Shown here: in pieces, positions 15,511 through 22,930 of the stretch
Layout of the letters: each line of letters begins with the position of its first letter
Numbering within the stretch: position 1 is the first letter of the stretch
Assembly (NCBI GenBank): GCA_017512145.1
Contig: JAFWHB010000008.1
Span: forward strand, 1 to 64,000
Direction of reading: 5' to 3'
Source of the DNA: Mogibacterium sp.
GTDB taxonomy: Bacteria; Bacillota; Clostridia; Peptostreptococcales; Anaerovoracaceae
DNA: 64,000 nt
The notes under the pieces: generated by a model
What the model was told of the DNA's origin: nothing
The model's input: the letters and a program-made list of their open reading frames with translations, nothing else
Database searches by the model: none
Translations under genes and position numbers: made by a program

Positions 15511-17475
15511 ATGAGAAATGAAGAGAAAATAGCATATATTGTTCCATCAGATGCAGCAGAACTGGCAATCTCTGAAATACTTAAAAGTGAGATCGAATCC
15601 GGATTGCTGGATGTCATGAGGATTGATGTAAACGACCCTGAGGGCGAATACCAGAGAATCTGCAGGGAAGGATATACATGTATTATTGCCAGAGGCGGTA
15701 CTTACACCGATCTTAAGAGTGCTGAGAATATAATACCAGTTCTTGAAGAACGCATCAGAACCGCAGATATTGTAGCGGGGCTGGCTGAATCCGGAGTCCA
15801 TGACAGTGAAGCGGTTTATGTAGTTATTCATGAAAAAACTGCTGATGGCGCAGAGAACCTGGAAGCCATTTCGGGAGGTAAAGTCAGAGTCCTCAGATAT
15901 TCCAATCTGGCTGATCTGAAAGAACTGCTTGAGAATCTGCCTGTCAGCAATGTACAAATACTGACAAGCGGTTATGCTGCGAGCATATGCCAGCGTTCAG
16001 ACCTTACTTTCATTGAATTGATAAACCGGCCTCACACAATTCGCGAGACCGTAAGGACTGCACGTACCTTCCTGAGCAGGATGCAGAGTAATGCCCAGCA
16101 GATCAATACACTGAATTCAATATACAACAATATAGATGAAGGCATTGTGATTTTCAGCAATGAGCATATTATTACCGAAATCAACGACAGGGCGGTCTCA
16201 ATGATTAATAGCAGCCGCAGCAGCCTGCTTAACCACCTGATCAACGAATTTGTCCCTGAACTGCCGGCTCCTAGAAAAGACGGACAATGCTCAATAGATA
16301 CACCTCGAACCTTTACAGGCAAGCTCGGCAAGAGTCAGATCAGCTATACAGTTTATCCATTTGAATTCTTCCGTGGCGAAACACGCTGCATGATGATAAT
16401 GCAGGATGTCACCAGGATCCAGACGTTGGAGCAGAATATACGTGTACAGCTATCAAAAAAAGGACTGACTGCTGAGCACAGATTTGAAGATATTCTCACC
16501 GGCGAGCCTGTAATGCAGAGGGCAATAGATAAGGCTCGCACAATAGCAGGCTATGAGGGCTCTGTTCTTATTTATGGTGAGAGCGGTACAGGCAAAGAAC
16601 TTTTCGCTCAGAGCATCCATAATGCCAGCAGCAGAAGCGACGGCCCGTTCGTAGCAGTAAACTGCTCAGCACTGACAGAGAGCCTTCTTGAAAGTGAACT
16701 GTTCGGCTATGTAGGAGGTTCATTTACCGGAGCCCGCAAGGAAGGCAAAGCGGGACTGTTTGAACTGGCTCACAGCGGAACGATATTCCTGGACGAGATC
16801 AATTCCACTCCGCTGAGCCTTCAGACCAAGATACTCAGGGTAATAGAATCACAGCAGGTCATGCGTGTAGGCTCTGATTATGTGATACCGCTCGATGTAA
16901 GGATATTATCTGCAAGCAACGGTAATCTGGAAAAAGATATAGAAGAAGGCTCATTCAGACGGGATCTCTATTACAGACTTAATACATTTGAAATAACAGT
17001 TCCGCCTGTCCGTGACAGGAATTCAGATATCCTGCTGCTGTTCAGATATTATGCTGCAAAGTTCGCTGACAATCCGACAACACCTGATGAAGTTGATCTG
17101 AGCCCGGAATTTGAAAAACAGCTGATGGAGCATGTCTGGCTTGGAAATGTCCGTGAAATACGCAGCACTGCTCTGAGATATAATGCATTTGGCGGGGATA
17201 ATTCGAACGGAGATATTCTGAAGACAACAGCTTCGTCAGAAGCTCTGAAGATGGAACCGGCTGAGACTGTGAAGAAAAAAGAGTCAGATGAATCCACTGA
17301 TGTTCCGGTAACCGATGTACTTGCAGGTGATACTATAAGCCTTTCAGAGCTGTCTGATACTGTAGAGCACCTGGTGATTAAAGCGATGGAGAACAAAGGC
17401 CTGTCAAGAACTGACATTGCCAAGGCCCTGGGCATTAGCAGACAAGCTCTCTATAAGAAGATGAACAAGGAATAG
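15511..17475 (+). CDS. Sigma-54-dependent enhancer-binding activator with PrpR-type sensor
   Basis: A 654-residue protein 30 bp after rpoN. Residues ~1-190 resemble the PrpR N-terminal ligand-sensing domain (YTCIIARGGTYTDLK, then VSNVQILTSGYA). Residues ~195-305 form a PAS-like domain, and 325-560 the AAA+ domain, with Walker A GESGTGKE (356-363), Walker B GTIFLDEI (423-430) and arginine-finger region FRRDLYYRLN. The sigma-54 contact loop reads GSFTGA (403-408) instead of GAFTGA. The C-terminus is a Fis-type helix-turn-helix (LSRTDIAKALGISRQALYKK). It presumably senses an acid or CoA-pathway metabolite and activates the promoters at 11709 and 17664. There is no receiver domain, so control is by direct ligand binding. 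Confidence 0.93.
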   Translation: MRNEEKIAYIVPSDAAELAISEILKSEIESGLLDVMRIDVNDPEGEYQRICREGYTCIIARGGTYTDLKSAENIIPVLEERIRTADIVAGLAESGVHDSEAVYVVIHEKTADGAENLEAISGGKVRVLRYSNLADLKELLENLPVSNVQILTSGYAASICQRSDLTFIELINRPHTIRETVRTARTFLSRMQSNAQQINTLNSIYNNIDEGIVIFSNEHIITEINDRAVSMINSSRSSLLNHLINEFVPELPAPRKDGQCSIDTPRTFTGKLGKSQISYTVYPFEFFRGETRCMMIMQDVTRIQTLEQNIRVQLSKKGLTAEHRFEDILTGEPVMQRAIDKARTIAGYEGSVLIYGESGTGKELFAQSIHNASSRSDGPFVAVNCSALTESLLESELFGYVGGSFTGARKEGKAGLFELAHSGTIFLDEINSTPLSLQTKILRVIESQQVMRVGSDYVIPLDVRILSASNGNLEKDIEEGSFRRDLYYRLNTFEITVPPVRDRNSDILLLFRYYAAKFADNPTTPDEVDLSPEFEKQLMEHVWLGNVREIRSTALRYNAFGGDNSNGDILKTTASSEALKMEPAETVKKKESDESTDVPVTDVLAGDTISLSELSDTVEHLVIKAMENKGLSRTDIAKALGISRQALYKKMNKE

Positions 17476-17478
17476 GTT

Positions 17479-17494
17479 GTCAACTTTAGTTACA
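17479..17494. promoter_or_regulatory. Candidate enhancer (UAS) for the sigma-54 activator, site 2
   Basis: GTCAACTTTAGTTACA matches the site upstream of the CoA-transferase at 12 of 16 positions. It lies about 170 bp upstream of the -24 box at 17664, just after the activator's stop codon. Confidence 0.45.
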
Positions 17495-17540
17495 TGCAGT
17501 AAAAAGATTTTGACATCATGGCCACCGTTTACTTCAATGG

Positions 17541-17578
17541 AAATGCTGTGCCGGGCATTTCCGGAACACAGCATTTTG
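17541..17578 (+). terminator. Terminator after the rpoN-activator operon
   Basis: AAATGCTGTG (17541-17550) pairs perfectly with CACAGCATTT (17567-17576), with an inner CCGG/CCGG pair. The right arm itself ends in TTTT. Confidence 0.75.
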
Positions 17579-17651
17579 CAAAAAGCCTCCGGAAATCCTT
17601 AAAAATGCACATTTATAGAGAAAGAAAACTTTTACCGCAAACCCTCCTGAC

Positions 17652-17679
17652 GCCGTGCCATTTTGGCACGGCTTTTGCT
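17652..17679 (+). promoter_or_regulatory. Sigma-54 promoter of the first carrier gene, inside a perfect palindrome
   Basis: TGGCAC (17664-17669)-GGCTT-TTGCT (17675-17679) matches the -24/-12 consensus with the required 10-bp GG-to-GC distance, 50 bp before the carrier's start. The -24 box forms the right arm of a perfect 9-bp dyad (GCCGTGCCA at 17652-17660, TGGCACGGC at 17664-17672) followed by TTTT. The same DNA could therefore act as an intrinsic terminator for upstream transcripts. Confidence 0.88.
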
Positions 17680-17728
17680 CTATATGTTTTTGACTAACAT
17701 ATATGAAAATAAATTGGAGGATTAAATC

Positions 17729-19177
17729 ATGATGACTAAGAAATCACAGAAGATCGGATTGATACTTGGACCTGTAATCGCAATTATCTTCTGCTTCTTC
17801 TCACTGCCTGGTCTGACACCGGTAGCGACACGTATTCTCGGAATGACGCTGTGGATGGTAATCTGGTGGGTTACTACACCTGTTCCACTTTGGGTAACAT
17901 CACTTCTGCCGATCGCAGGCGGCGTACTGATGAATATCGCTGGTACAAAGCCTACAGAAGATGGCATCAGCACTTACGGATCATATGCAGCAGCTGTTAC
18001 AATCATGGTAATTGGAGTATTCGTACTCGGTGCTGTAATAGAGAAATGGAATCTCCACAAGAGAATTGCTCTTAATATCCTGAACATATTCAAGGGCAAG
18101 CCAGTAGCTGTAGTATTCGGATTCGGAGTTGCAACTGCTATTATCTCGATGTTCATGTCCAACACAACAGCTGTAGCTATGCTGATCCCTATCGCAATGG
18201 CTCTTGTATCACAGCTTGGATTCGGAAAAGAAGACGGATTTGCCAAAGCTCTTGTACTCGTAACTGCATATGCAGGCTCAATCGGCGGAATGGCAACCAT
18301 TATCGGCTCCGGAACAAACATGTCTTCAGTAGGCCTTATTGAAGAGCTTGCAGGAATCCACATGTCATTTACTGACTGGCTGACAATCGGACTTCCTTTC
18401 ACTCTGCTTATCATGCCGCTTTCAGTTCTTGCAATCTGCAAAATGTTCAAGGTCAAAGAGGCTGATCTCGGTGACAACCAGGTTATCAAGAATGAGCTTG
18501 AGGCTCTCGGACCTATGAGCAAAGGCGAGAAGATCGCAATGGTATATCTTATCGTTGCCATCCTGGTATGGGTATTCAACGACCAGATCGCAGGCGCTAT
18601 TCCATGGCTCCAGTACATCACTAACGAAGGTTGGGGTATCTGCGTACTGCTGATCTCCTTCATGATCCCGGTTGACTTCAAGAAGGGCGAGTTCCTGATG
18701 GACGGAAAGTATGCTATGGAAAAGATTTCATGGGGTACATTCATCCTCCTCGGTGGTGCACTTACTCTCGGCGGAATGTTCGCATCATCCGGAATCGCAG
18801 CATGGATCGCAGGCGGACTGAGCTTCCTCGCTGACTGGCCGCTGCTCCTCACAGTTATCTTCCTCTGCGTAGTAGTATCCTTCATCACAGAGGCTGTATC
18901 GAACTTCGTAGTAGTCGCAGCATTCCTGCCTGTACTGTCAGGACTTGCTGATACAATCGGCACCAGCCCACTCTTCATCATGATGGCTGTTGCACTGTCC
19001 TCATCACTGGCATTCATGCTGCCTTCAGGAACACCTCCGAATGCTCTGGTATTCGGTACTGAGTACCTTGAGACCAAGGATATGGTTAAGGCTGGATTTG
19101 TAGTCAAACTCATCGGTATCGTACTGTTCCCAATCGTAATGTTCCTGATCGCAAGACCACTTTCGCCACTGTTCTAG
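17729..19177 (+). CDS. DASS/SLC13-family sodium:dicarboxylate-type anion carrier
   Basis: A 482-residue membrane protein with about eleven hydrophobic segments; ATG 17729 (or 17732) follows TTGGAGG. It has the two Ser-Asn motifs that build the ion and substrate site in this family: FMSNTTAVAMLIP near residue 145 and VSNFVVVAAFLPV near residue 395. Nearby are GSGTN and PSGTPPNALVFG. The family moves di- and tricarboxylates with Na+. Its own sigma-54 promoter and proximity to the CoA-transferase/lyase pair suggest it imports the acid degraded by that pathway (inference). A hairpin at 19217 separates it from the second carrier. Confidence 0.9.
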   Translation: MMTKKSQKIGLILGPVIAIIFCFFSLPGLTPVATRILGMTLWMVIWWVTTPVPLWVTSLLPIAGGVLMNIAGTKPTEDGISTYGSYAAAVTIMVIGVFVLGAVIEKWNLHKRIALNILNIFKGKPVAVVFGFGVATAIISMFMSNTTAVAMLIPIAMALVSQLGFGKEDGFAKALVLVTAYAGSIGGMATIIGSGTNMSSVGLIEELAGIHMSFTDWLTIGLPFTLLIMPLSVLAICKMFKVKEADLGDNQVIKNELEALGPMSKGEKIAMVYLIVAILVWVFNDQIAGAIPWLQYITNEGWGICVLLISFMIPVDFKKGEFLMDGKYAMEKISWGTFILLGGALTLGGMFASSGIAAWIAGGLSFLADWPLLLTVIFLCVVVSFITEAVSNFVVVAAFLPVLSGLADTIGTSPLFIMMAVALSSSLAFMLPSGTPPNALVFGTEYLETKDMVKAGFVVKLIGIVLFPIVMFLIARPLSPLF

Positions 19178-19216
19178 AATAATAAAGAATCCATAAATAA
19201 TACACTCCTTACGAAA

Positions 19217-19241
19217 GCCCGGGCATATAAATGTCCCGGGC
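19217..19241 (+). terminator. Hairpin between the two carrier genes (terminator or attenuator)
   Basis: GCCCGGG (19217-19223) and CCCGGGC (19235-19241), flanked by CGAAA/TTTCG that extend the stem past one bulge. Only a short T-run follows, so partial read-through into the next carrier gene is likely. Confidence 0.6.
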
Positions 19242-19294
19242 ATTTCGACTAAAGGTAATGTGTCAATCAGAGACTGTAGAAAGAGAAAAATCAT

Positions 19295-20542
19295 ATGAAC
19301 CTGGCATTATTATCACTCATATTATTCCTGATAACTATTGCAGCCGGCATTGCCACTAAGGTCAACTGTGGTCTGGTTGCGATGGTTACCAGCTTTATAC
19401 TGGTCCAGTTCTTCATACCTGATCTGACTCTTACGGATATATATACACTTGGCTGGCCTTCCAAAATCTTCTTCATGATGCTCGCTGTGACACTGCTGTT
19501 CGGCATGGCAGGAGCGAACGGGACAATGGAAATAGTCGCCAAGAGACTGATAAGACTGCTTCATGGCAGGACAAGGATAATGCCGCTGTTTATATTCTTG
19601 CTGACATTTATACTGTCTGCAGCAGGAGCGGGTCCGGGCATCGCTCCGATGATCATGCCTATTGCTATGGGAATATGTGCGGAAACAGGTCTTTCTGCTT
19701 TTATGATGGGGGTCATGATCGAAGCCGGTGCAGGGGCAGGAGGCATGTCTCCGATTGCAACTAACGGAATCATTGCCTCAGGATTCGCAGAGGCTGCAGG
19801 CGGCACGAATTATATGGGAATGTATATTCCTTATGTAATAATCATGACCATTGAGGCTGTTGCTATCTATTTCTTCAGAGGAGGGCACAAAGCAGAGAAT
19901 ATTAAAGGCGGAGAGATAAGCGAGCCTGTTCCTCAAATGGATCGCTATCAGAAACTCACGGCAATCGTTATAATCAGTGTAATATTCTGCGTTATCGTAC
20001 TAGGACTTGATGTAGCGACAGTATCAATGGCCGGAGCGGCCGTGCTGCTGATGTTCGGAGTTATGAAGGACCGCAAGGCAATATCCACAGTGAACTGGAA
20101 TACTCTCATGCTGGTAGCCGGGATGTTCATGCTGATAACTCTGGTGGATCATGCGGGCGGAATTAATCTCATTTCCGATACCATAATGAAGCTCATCACA
20201 CCAAGAACCGGAACCGGAATCATGGCATTGTTATCAGGACTACTTGCAATAGTTACCAGTTCATCCGGTGTCGTAATGCCTACACTTATTCCGGTAGCAG
20301 GCAGCATAGCTGCATCGATGGGTCAGAACATTACAGCAAATATGCTGATAGCCGGAGTATGCTCAGGAGCTAACAGCGCATTCTACAGCCCGTTCTCCGT
20401 TCTCGGGTCTATGACGATAGCGATGTATCCTGATTCCGTTGACAGAGACAAGATATTCATAGCGCATCTTATACTCACATTCGTATCGATTGCGTTCACA
20501 TCGGTACTTGCTTTTTCAGGATTCATCGGATTATTCCTTTAG
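19295..20542 (+). CDS. SLC13/MatC-like dicarboxylate carrier
   Basis: A 415-residue protein with about eleven hydrophobic segments, starting at ATG 19295 with only a weak AGAAAGAG ribosome site. The first 100 residues (ITIAAGIATKVNCGLVAMVT, then LFGMAGANGTMEIVAKR) resemble the MatC N-terminal module of malonate and dicarboxylate carriers. Later segments include AGAGPGIAPMIMPIAMG, GAGAGGMSPIATNG and a C-terminal TSSSGVVMPTLIPV. It is probably co-transcribed, at reduced level, with the first carrier. A second carrier could export a product or have a different substrate range. MatC/CitMHS-type carriers are hard to separate by sequence. Confidence 0.82.
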   Translation: MNLALLSLILFLITIAAGIATKVNCGLVAMVTSFILVQFFIPDLTLTDIYTLGWPSKIFFMMLAVTLLFGMAGANGTMEIVAKRLIRLLHGRTRIMPLFIFLLTFILSAAGAGPGIAPMIMPIAMGICAETGLSAFMMGVMIEAGAGAGGMSPIATNGIIASGFAEAAGGTNYMGMYIPYVIIMTIEAVAIYFFRGGHKAENIKGGEISEPVPQMDRYQKLTAIVIISVIFCVIVLGLDVATVSMAGAAVLLMFGVMKDRKAISTVNWNTLMLVAGMFMLITLVDHAGGINLISDTIMKLITPRTGTGIMALLSGLLAIVTSSSGVVMPTLIPVAGSIAASMGQNITANMLIAGVCSGANSAFYSPFSVLGSMTIAMYPDSVDRDKIFIAHLILTFVSIAFTSVLAFSGFIGLFL

Positions 20543-20630
20543 TTCTTTTTAGTGTCATCAAGAATATTTAATATATAATTATTTTAGCATAACCGTGTAA
20601 GCCCCATTGGTTTTCCAGCGGGTCGCTCTT

Positions 20631-21332
20631 ATGATGACCCTTAGAACAATGATGACTATTAACGACATTTATATCAGAACAATTGAAGATCTTGAGAACG
20701 CAGTAACAGAGCTTGGCTTCCTGCCATTCTTTGAGAATTCACTTACAGGATTCTCCGTAGAAGAACATGTCGACCCGGGTGTGTGGTTTACTGGCGGGGA
20801 TGGCCCGTGGGAATGGAAGGGCCCGGTGATCAATGATCTGGGATGTGCATATGGCAAATTCTTCGAGAAGAAGGCTGCATACATAAGTCCTGACTGGTTC
20901 CCGGATTTTGCCAACTACAGACGGAATGGCTATGATTTCGATGCAAGGTTCGAAGACGGACTGGTATATCATGGTGATAAGACCCTGTATGATCTGATTG
21001 ATAACAATGCTCCGGTTCTTTCCAAGCATCTCAAATATCTGGGCAATTACCGTAAGGGCGGCAATAAAGGATTTGATACCATCATCAATCGTCTGCAGGC
21101 ACAAGGCTATGTACTGATAAGTGACTTCAGGTATATGGTTGACAGGAACGGCAATGAATATGGATGGGGAGTGGCAGAATACTCAACACCGGAACAATTC
21201 CTGGGGAAGAAATTCACAGACAGAGTATATATAAGAACTCCGGAAGAATCTTATGAGGTGCTGTTCGAGCACCTGAGAAAGATCCTGCCGGGAATGGACG
21301 AGAATAAGATAAAGCGGTTCATAAGCAAGTAA
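20631..21332 (+). CDS. AlkZ-related protein of unknown function
   Basis: A soluble protein of about 233 residues. The start is uncertain: ATG 20631, 20634, 20649 and 20652 are all in frame and none has a strong ribosome site. The pattern ELGFLPFFENSLTGFSVEE, a GPWEWKGPVI box, AYGKFFEKKAAYISPDWFPDFANYRRNGYDFDARFEDGL and the late DFRYMVDRNGNEYGWGVAEYSTPE match a family commonly labelled 'AlkZ-related' in Bacillota. Real AlkZ enzymes are winged-helix DNA glycosylases that unhook crosslinks. Whether this shorter relative has glycosylase activity is not known to me. It stands alone between the carrier genes and a sensor kinase. Confidence 0.6.
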   Translation: MMTLRTMMTINDIYIRTIEDLENAVTELGFLPFFENSLTGFSVEEHVDPGVWFTGGDGPWEWKGPVINDLGCAYGKFFEKKAAYISPDWFPDFANYRRNGYDFDARFEDGLVYHGDKTLYDLIDNNAPVLSKHLKYLGNYRKGGNKGFDTIINRLQAQGYVLISDFRYMVDRNGNEYGWGVAEYSTPEQFLGKKFTDRVYIRTPEESYEVLFEHLRKILPGMDENKIKRFISK

Positions 21333-21371
21333 CTACCAAGGCGCCGAACATACGGAAATAGCGAAATCATT

Positions 21372-21400
21372 TTGATTCAAAGCGTCTAAAAGCTTATAAT
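21372..21400 (+). promoter_or_regulatory. Sigma-A promoter for the hybrid kinase
   Basis: TTGATT (21372-21377), 17 bp, then a perfect TATAAT (21395-21400), 40 bp upstream of the start codon. Confidence 0.7.
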
Positions 21401-21440
21401 AATAATTAATAAGAACTATAGTCAAATCTGAAAATATCTC

Positions 21441-22928
21441 ATGGACAGCAATATTCTTATAGATGCATTGATATTTTCGGGCAGTGCACTGATGATTATA
21501 AATATCATCCTGTACGTCAGATTTGAACGGTATATACGGCATATGTGGGGTAGCAGAACTCAGATCGCCGGGCTGTATGTGCCGATAGTTTTGCTTGTGC
21601 TGTTCCTGATAGGGTACACCGTCGTTGGCTTATTCGGCAGACCGGATATAGTTATGGCGAGCATCCTGTTCGGGGGCAGTGTTTTTGTTTTCATTGTAAT
21701 CAAGGTCCTGCGCAGTCTTGCGGAGGGCGTATACAAATCCGAACAGCTCAGAGTAGAGCTTAAGGCTGCAGAGAGGGCCAGCAATTCCAAGTCGGTATTC
21801 CTTTCCAACATGTCACATGACATAAGGACGCCGCTGAATGCGATCATCGGTTACTCCGCTCTTGCCGAGAGCGAATCAGATAACACGGATAAGCTGCGTG
21901 AATATATTGATAAGATCAACATTGCCGGCAAGCATCTACTTGACCTTATCAATGATGTGCTGGAGATGAGCAGAATAGAGAGCGGCAGGATGCATCTTGA
22001 AGAGGCTCCGGTGGATATACGCAGCGTGCTTGATGAGGTGTCTGCCGTATTTGCCGATCAGATGAAGGCCAAAGGTCTTGAGTTCTCAATAGACGCCTCC
22101 GGAGTCAGGGACAGATATGTTATCTGCGACCGAGTCAGATACATGAGGGTAATGATGAATCTCATCAGCAATTCCTACAAATTCACACCTGAGGGCGGCA
22201 GCGTAAGTGTAACACTTACAGAAGAAAAACCTGAAAACGGAAGAGCAGATTATGTGCTCAGAGTCAGGGACAATGGAATTGGAATGAGCGAAGAATTTGC
22301 AGCCAAAGTGTTTGATTCCTTCGAAAGGGAGAGAACATCCACAGTAAGCAATCTGCAGGGTACAGGCCTCGGAATGGCCATAACCAAGAACATAGTTGAG
22401 ATGATGGGCGGCACAATAGAGGTTGAGACAGAGCAGGACAAAGGCACCGAATTCACTGTACGTGTCAACCTGGAGGTCACATCTCAGGATGCAATAAACG
22501 CGCCGGTAGTTCAAAGCTTTGAATGCGAGTGCGCCGAAGACATGAGATTGCTGCTGGTTGAAGATGTTGAGGTCAACCGTGAGATAGCTGTTATGATGCT
22601 TGCATCGATGGGATTCATGGTAGAGACGGCTACTAACGGAAGAGAGGCTGTAGACATGATCGTAGCTGAGGAGGCAGGATATTATGACGCAGTCCTCATG
22701 GATATTCAGATGCCGGTAATGAACGGATATGAAGCAACAGAGATGATCCGCTCACTGTCTGACCCTGATCTCGCGTCGGTACCTATCATTGCAGTTACTG
22801 CAAATGCTTTTGCCGAGGACATACAGAAAGCCTTCGATACAGGCATGAATGGTCATATCTCCAAACCGATCAATAAAGACAATATCAGGAAGGTGCTCAA
22901 AGAAGTCTTAGAATGCGAGCTGTCCTGA
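21441..22928 (+). CDS. Membrane-bound hybrid histidine kinase with C-terminal receiver domain
   Basis: A 495-residue protein. Three hydrophobic segments in the first ~95 residues anchor it. A short coiled coil leads to the HisKA dimerisation helix with the phospho-acceptor His (FLSNMSHDIRTPLNAIIGYS, near residue 131). The ATPase domain has N (NLISNSYKF), G1 (RDNGIGM) and G2 (QGTGLGMAI) boxes. A receiver domain ends the protein (LLLVEDVEVNRE, phospho-acceptor Asp in LMDIQMPVMNG, and Lys in HISKPI). There is no large extracellular sensor, so it may sense a membrane signal. Its stop is 2 bp from the stop of the convergent permease-GGDEF gene. The neighbouring c-di-GMP genes suggest a shared signalling role (inference). 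Confidence 0.93.
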   Translation: MDSNILIDALIFSGSALMIINIILYVRFERYIRHMWGSRTQIAGLYVPIVLLVLFLIGYTVVGLFGRPDIVMASILFGGSVFVFIVIKVLRSLAEGVYKSEQLRVELKAAERASNSKSVFLSNMSHDIRTPLNAIIGYSALAESESDNTDKLREYIDKINIAGKHLLDLINDVLEMSRIESGRMHLEEAPVDIRSVLDEVSAVFADQMKAKGLEFSIDASGVRDRYVICDRVRYMRVMMNLISNSYKFTPEGGSVSVTLTEEKPENGRADYVLRVRDNGIGMSEEFAAKVFDSFERERTSTVSNLQGTGLGMAITKNIVEMMGGTIEVETEQDKGTEFTVRVNLEVTSQDAINAPVVQSFECECAEDMRLLLVEDVEVNREIAVMMLASMGFMVETATNGREAVDMIVAEEAGYYDAVLMDIQMPVMNGYEATEMIRSLSDPDLASVPIIAVTANAFAEDIQKAFDTGMNGHISKPINKDNIRKVLKEVLECELS

Positions 22929-22930
22929 TA

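Noticed and set aside
17974-19113. A 379-codon minus-strand frame opposite the DASS carrier
   Set aside because: Long mirror frame of a transmembrane gene; no start signal and no recognisable domain, while the plus-strand gene has sigma-54 control and family motifs.
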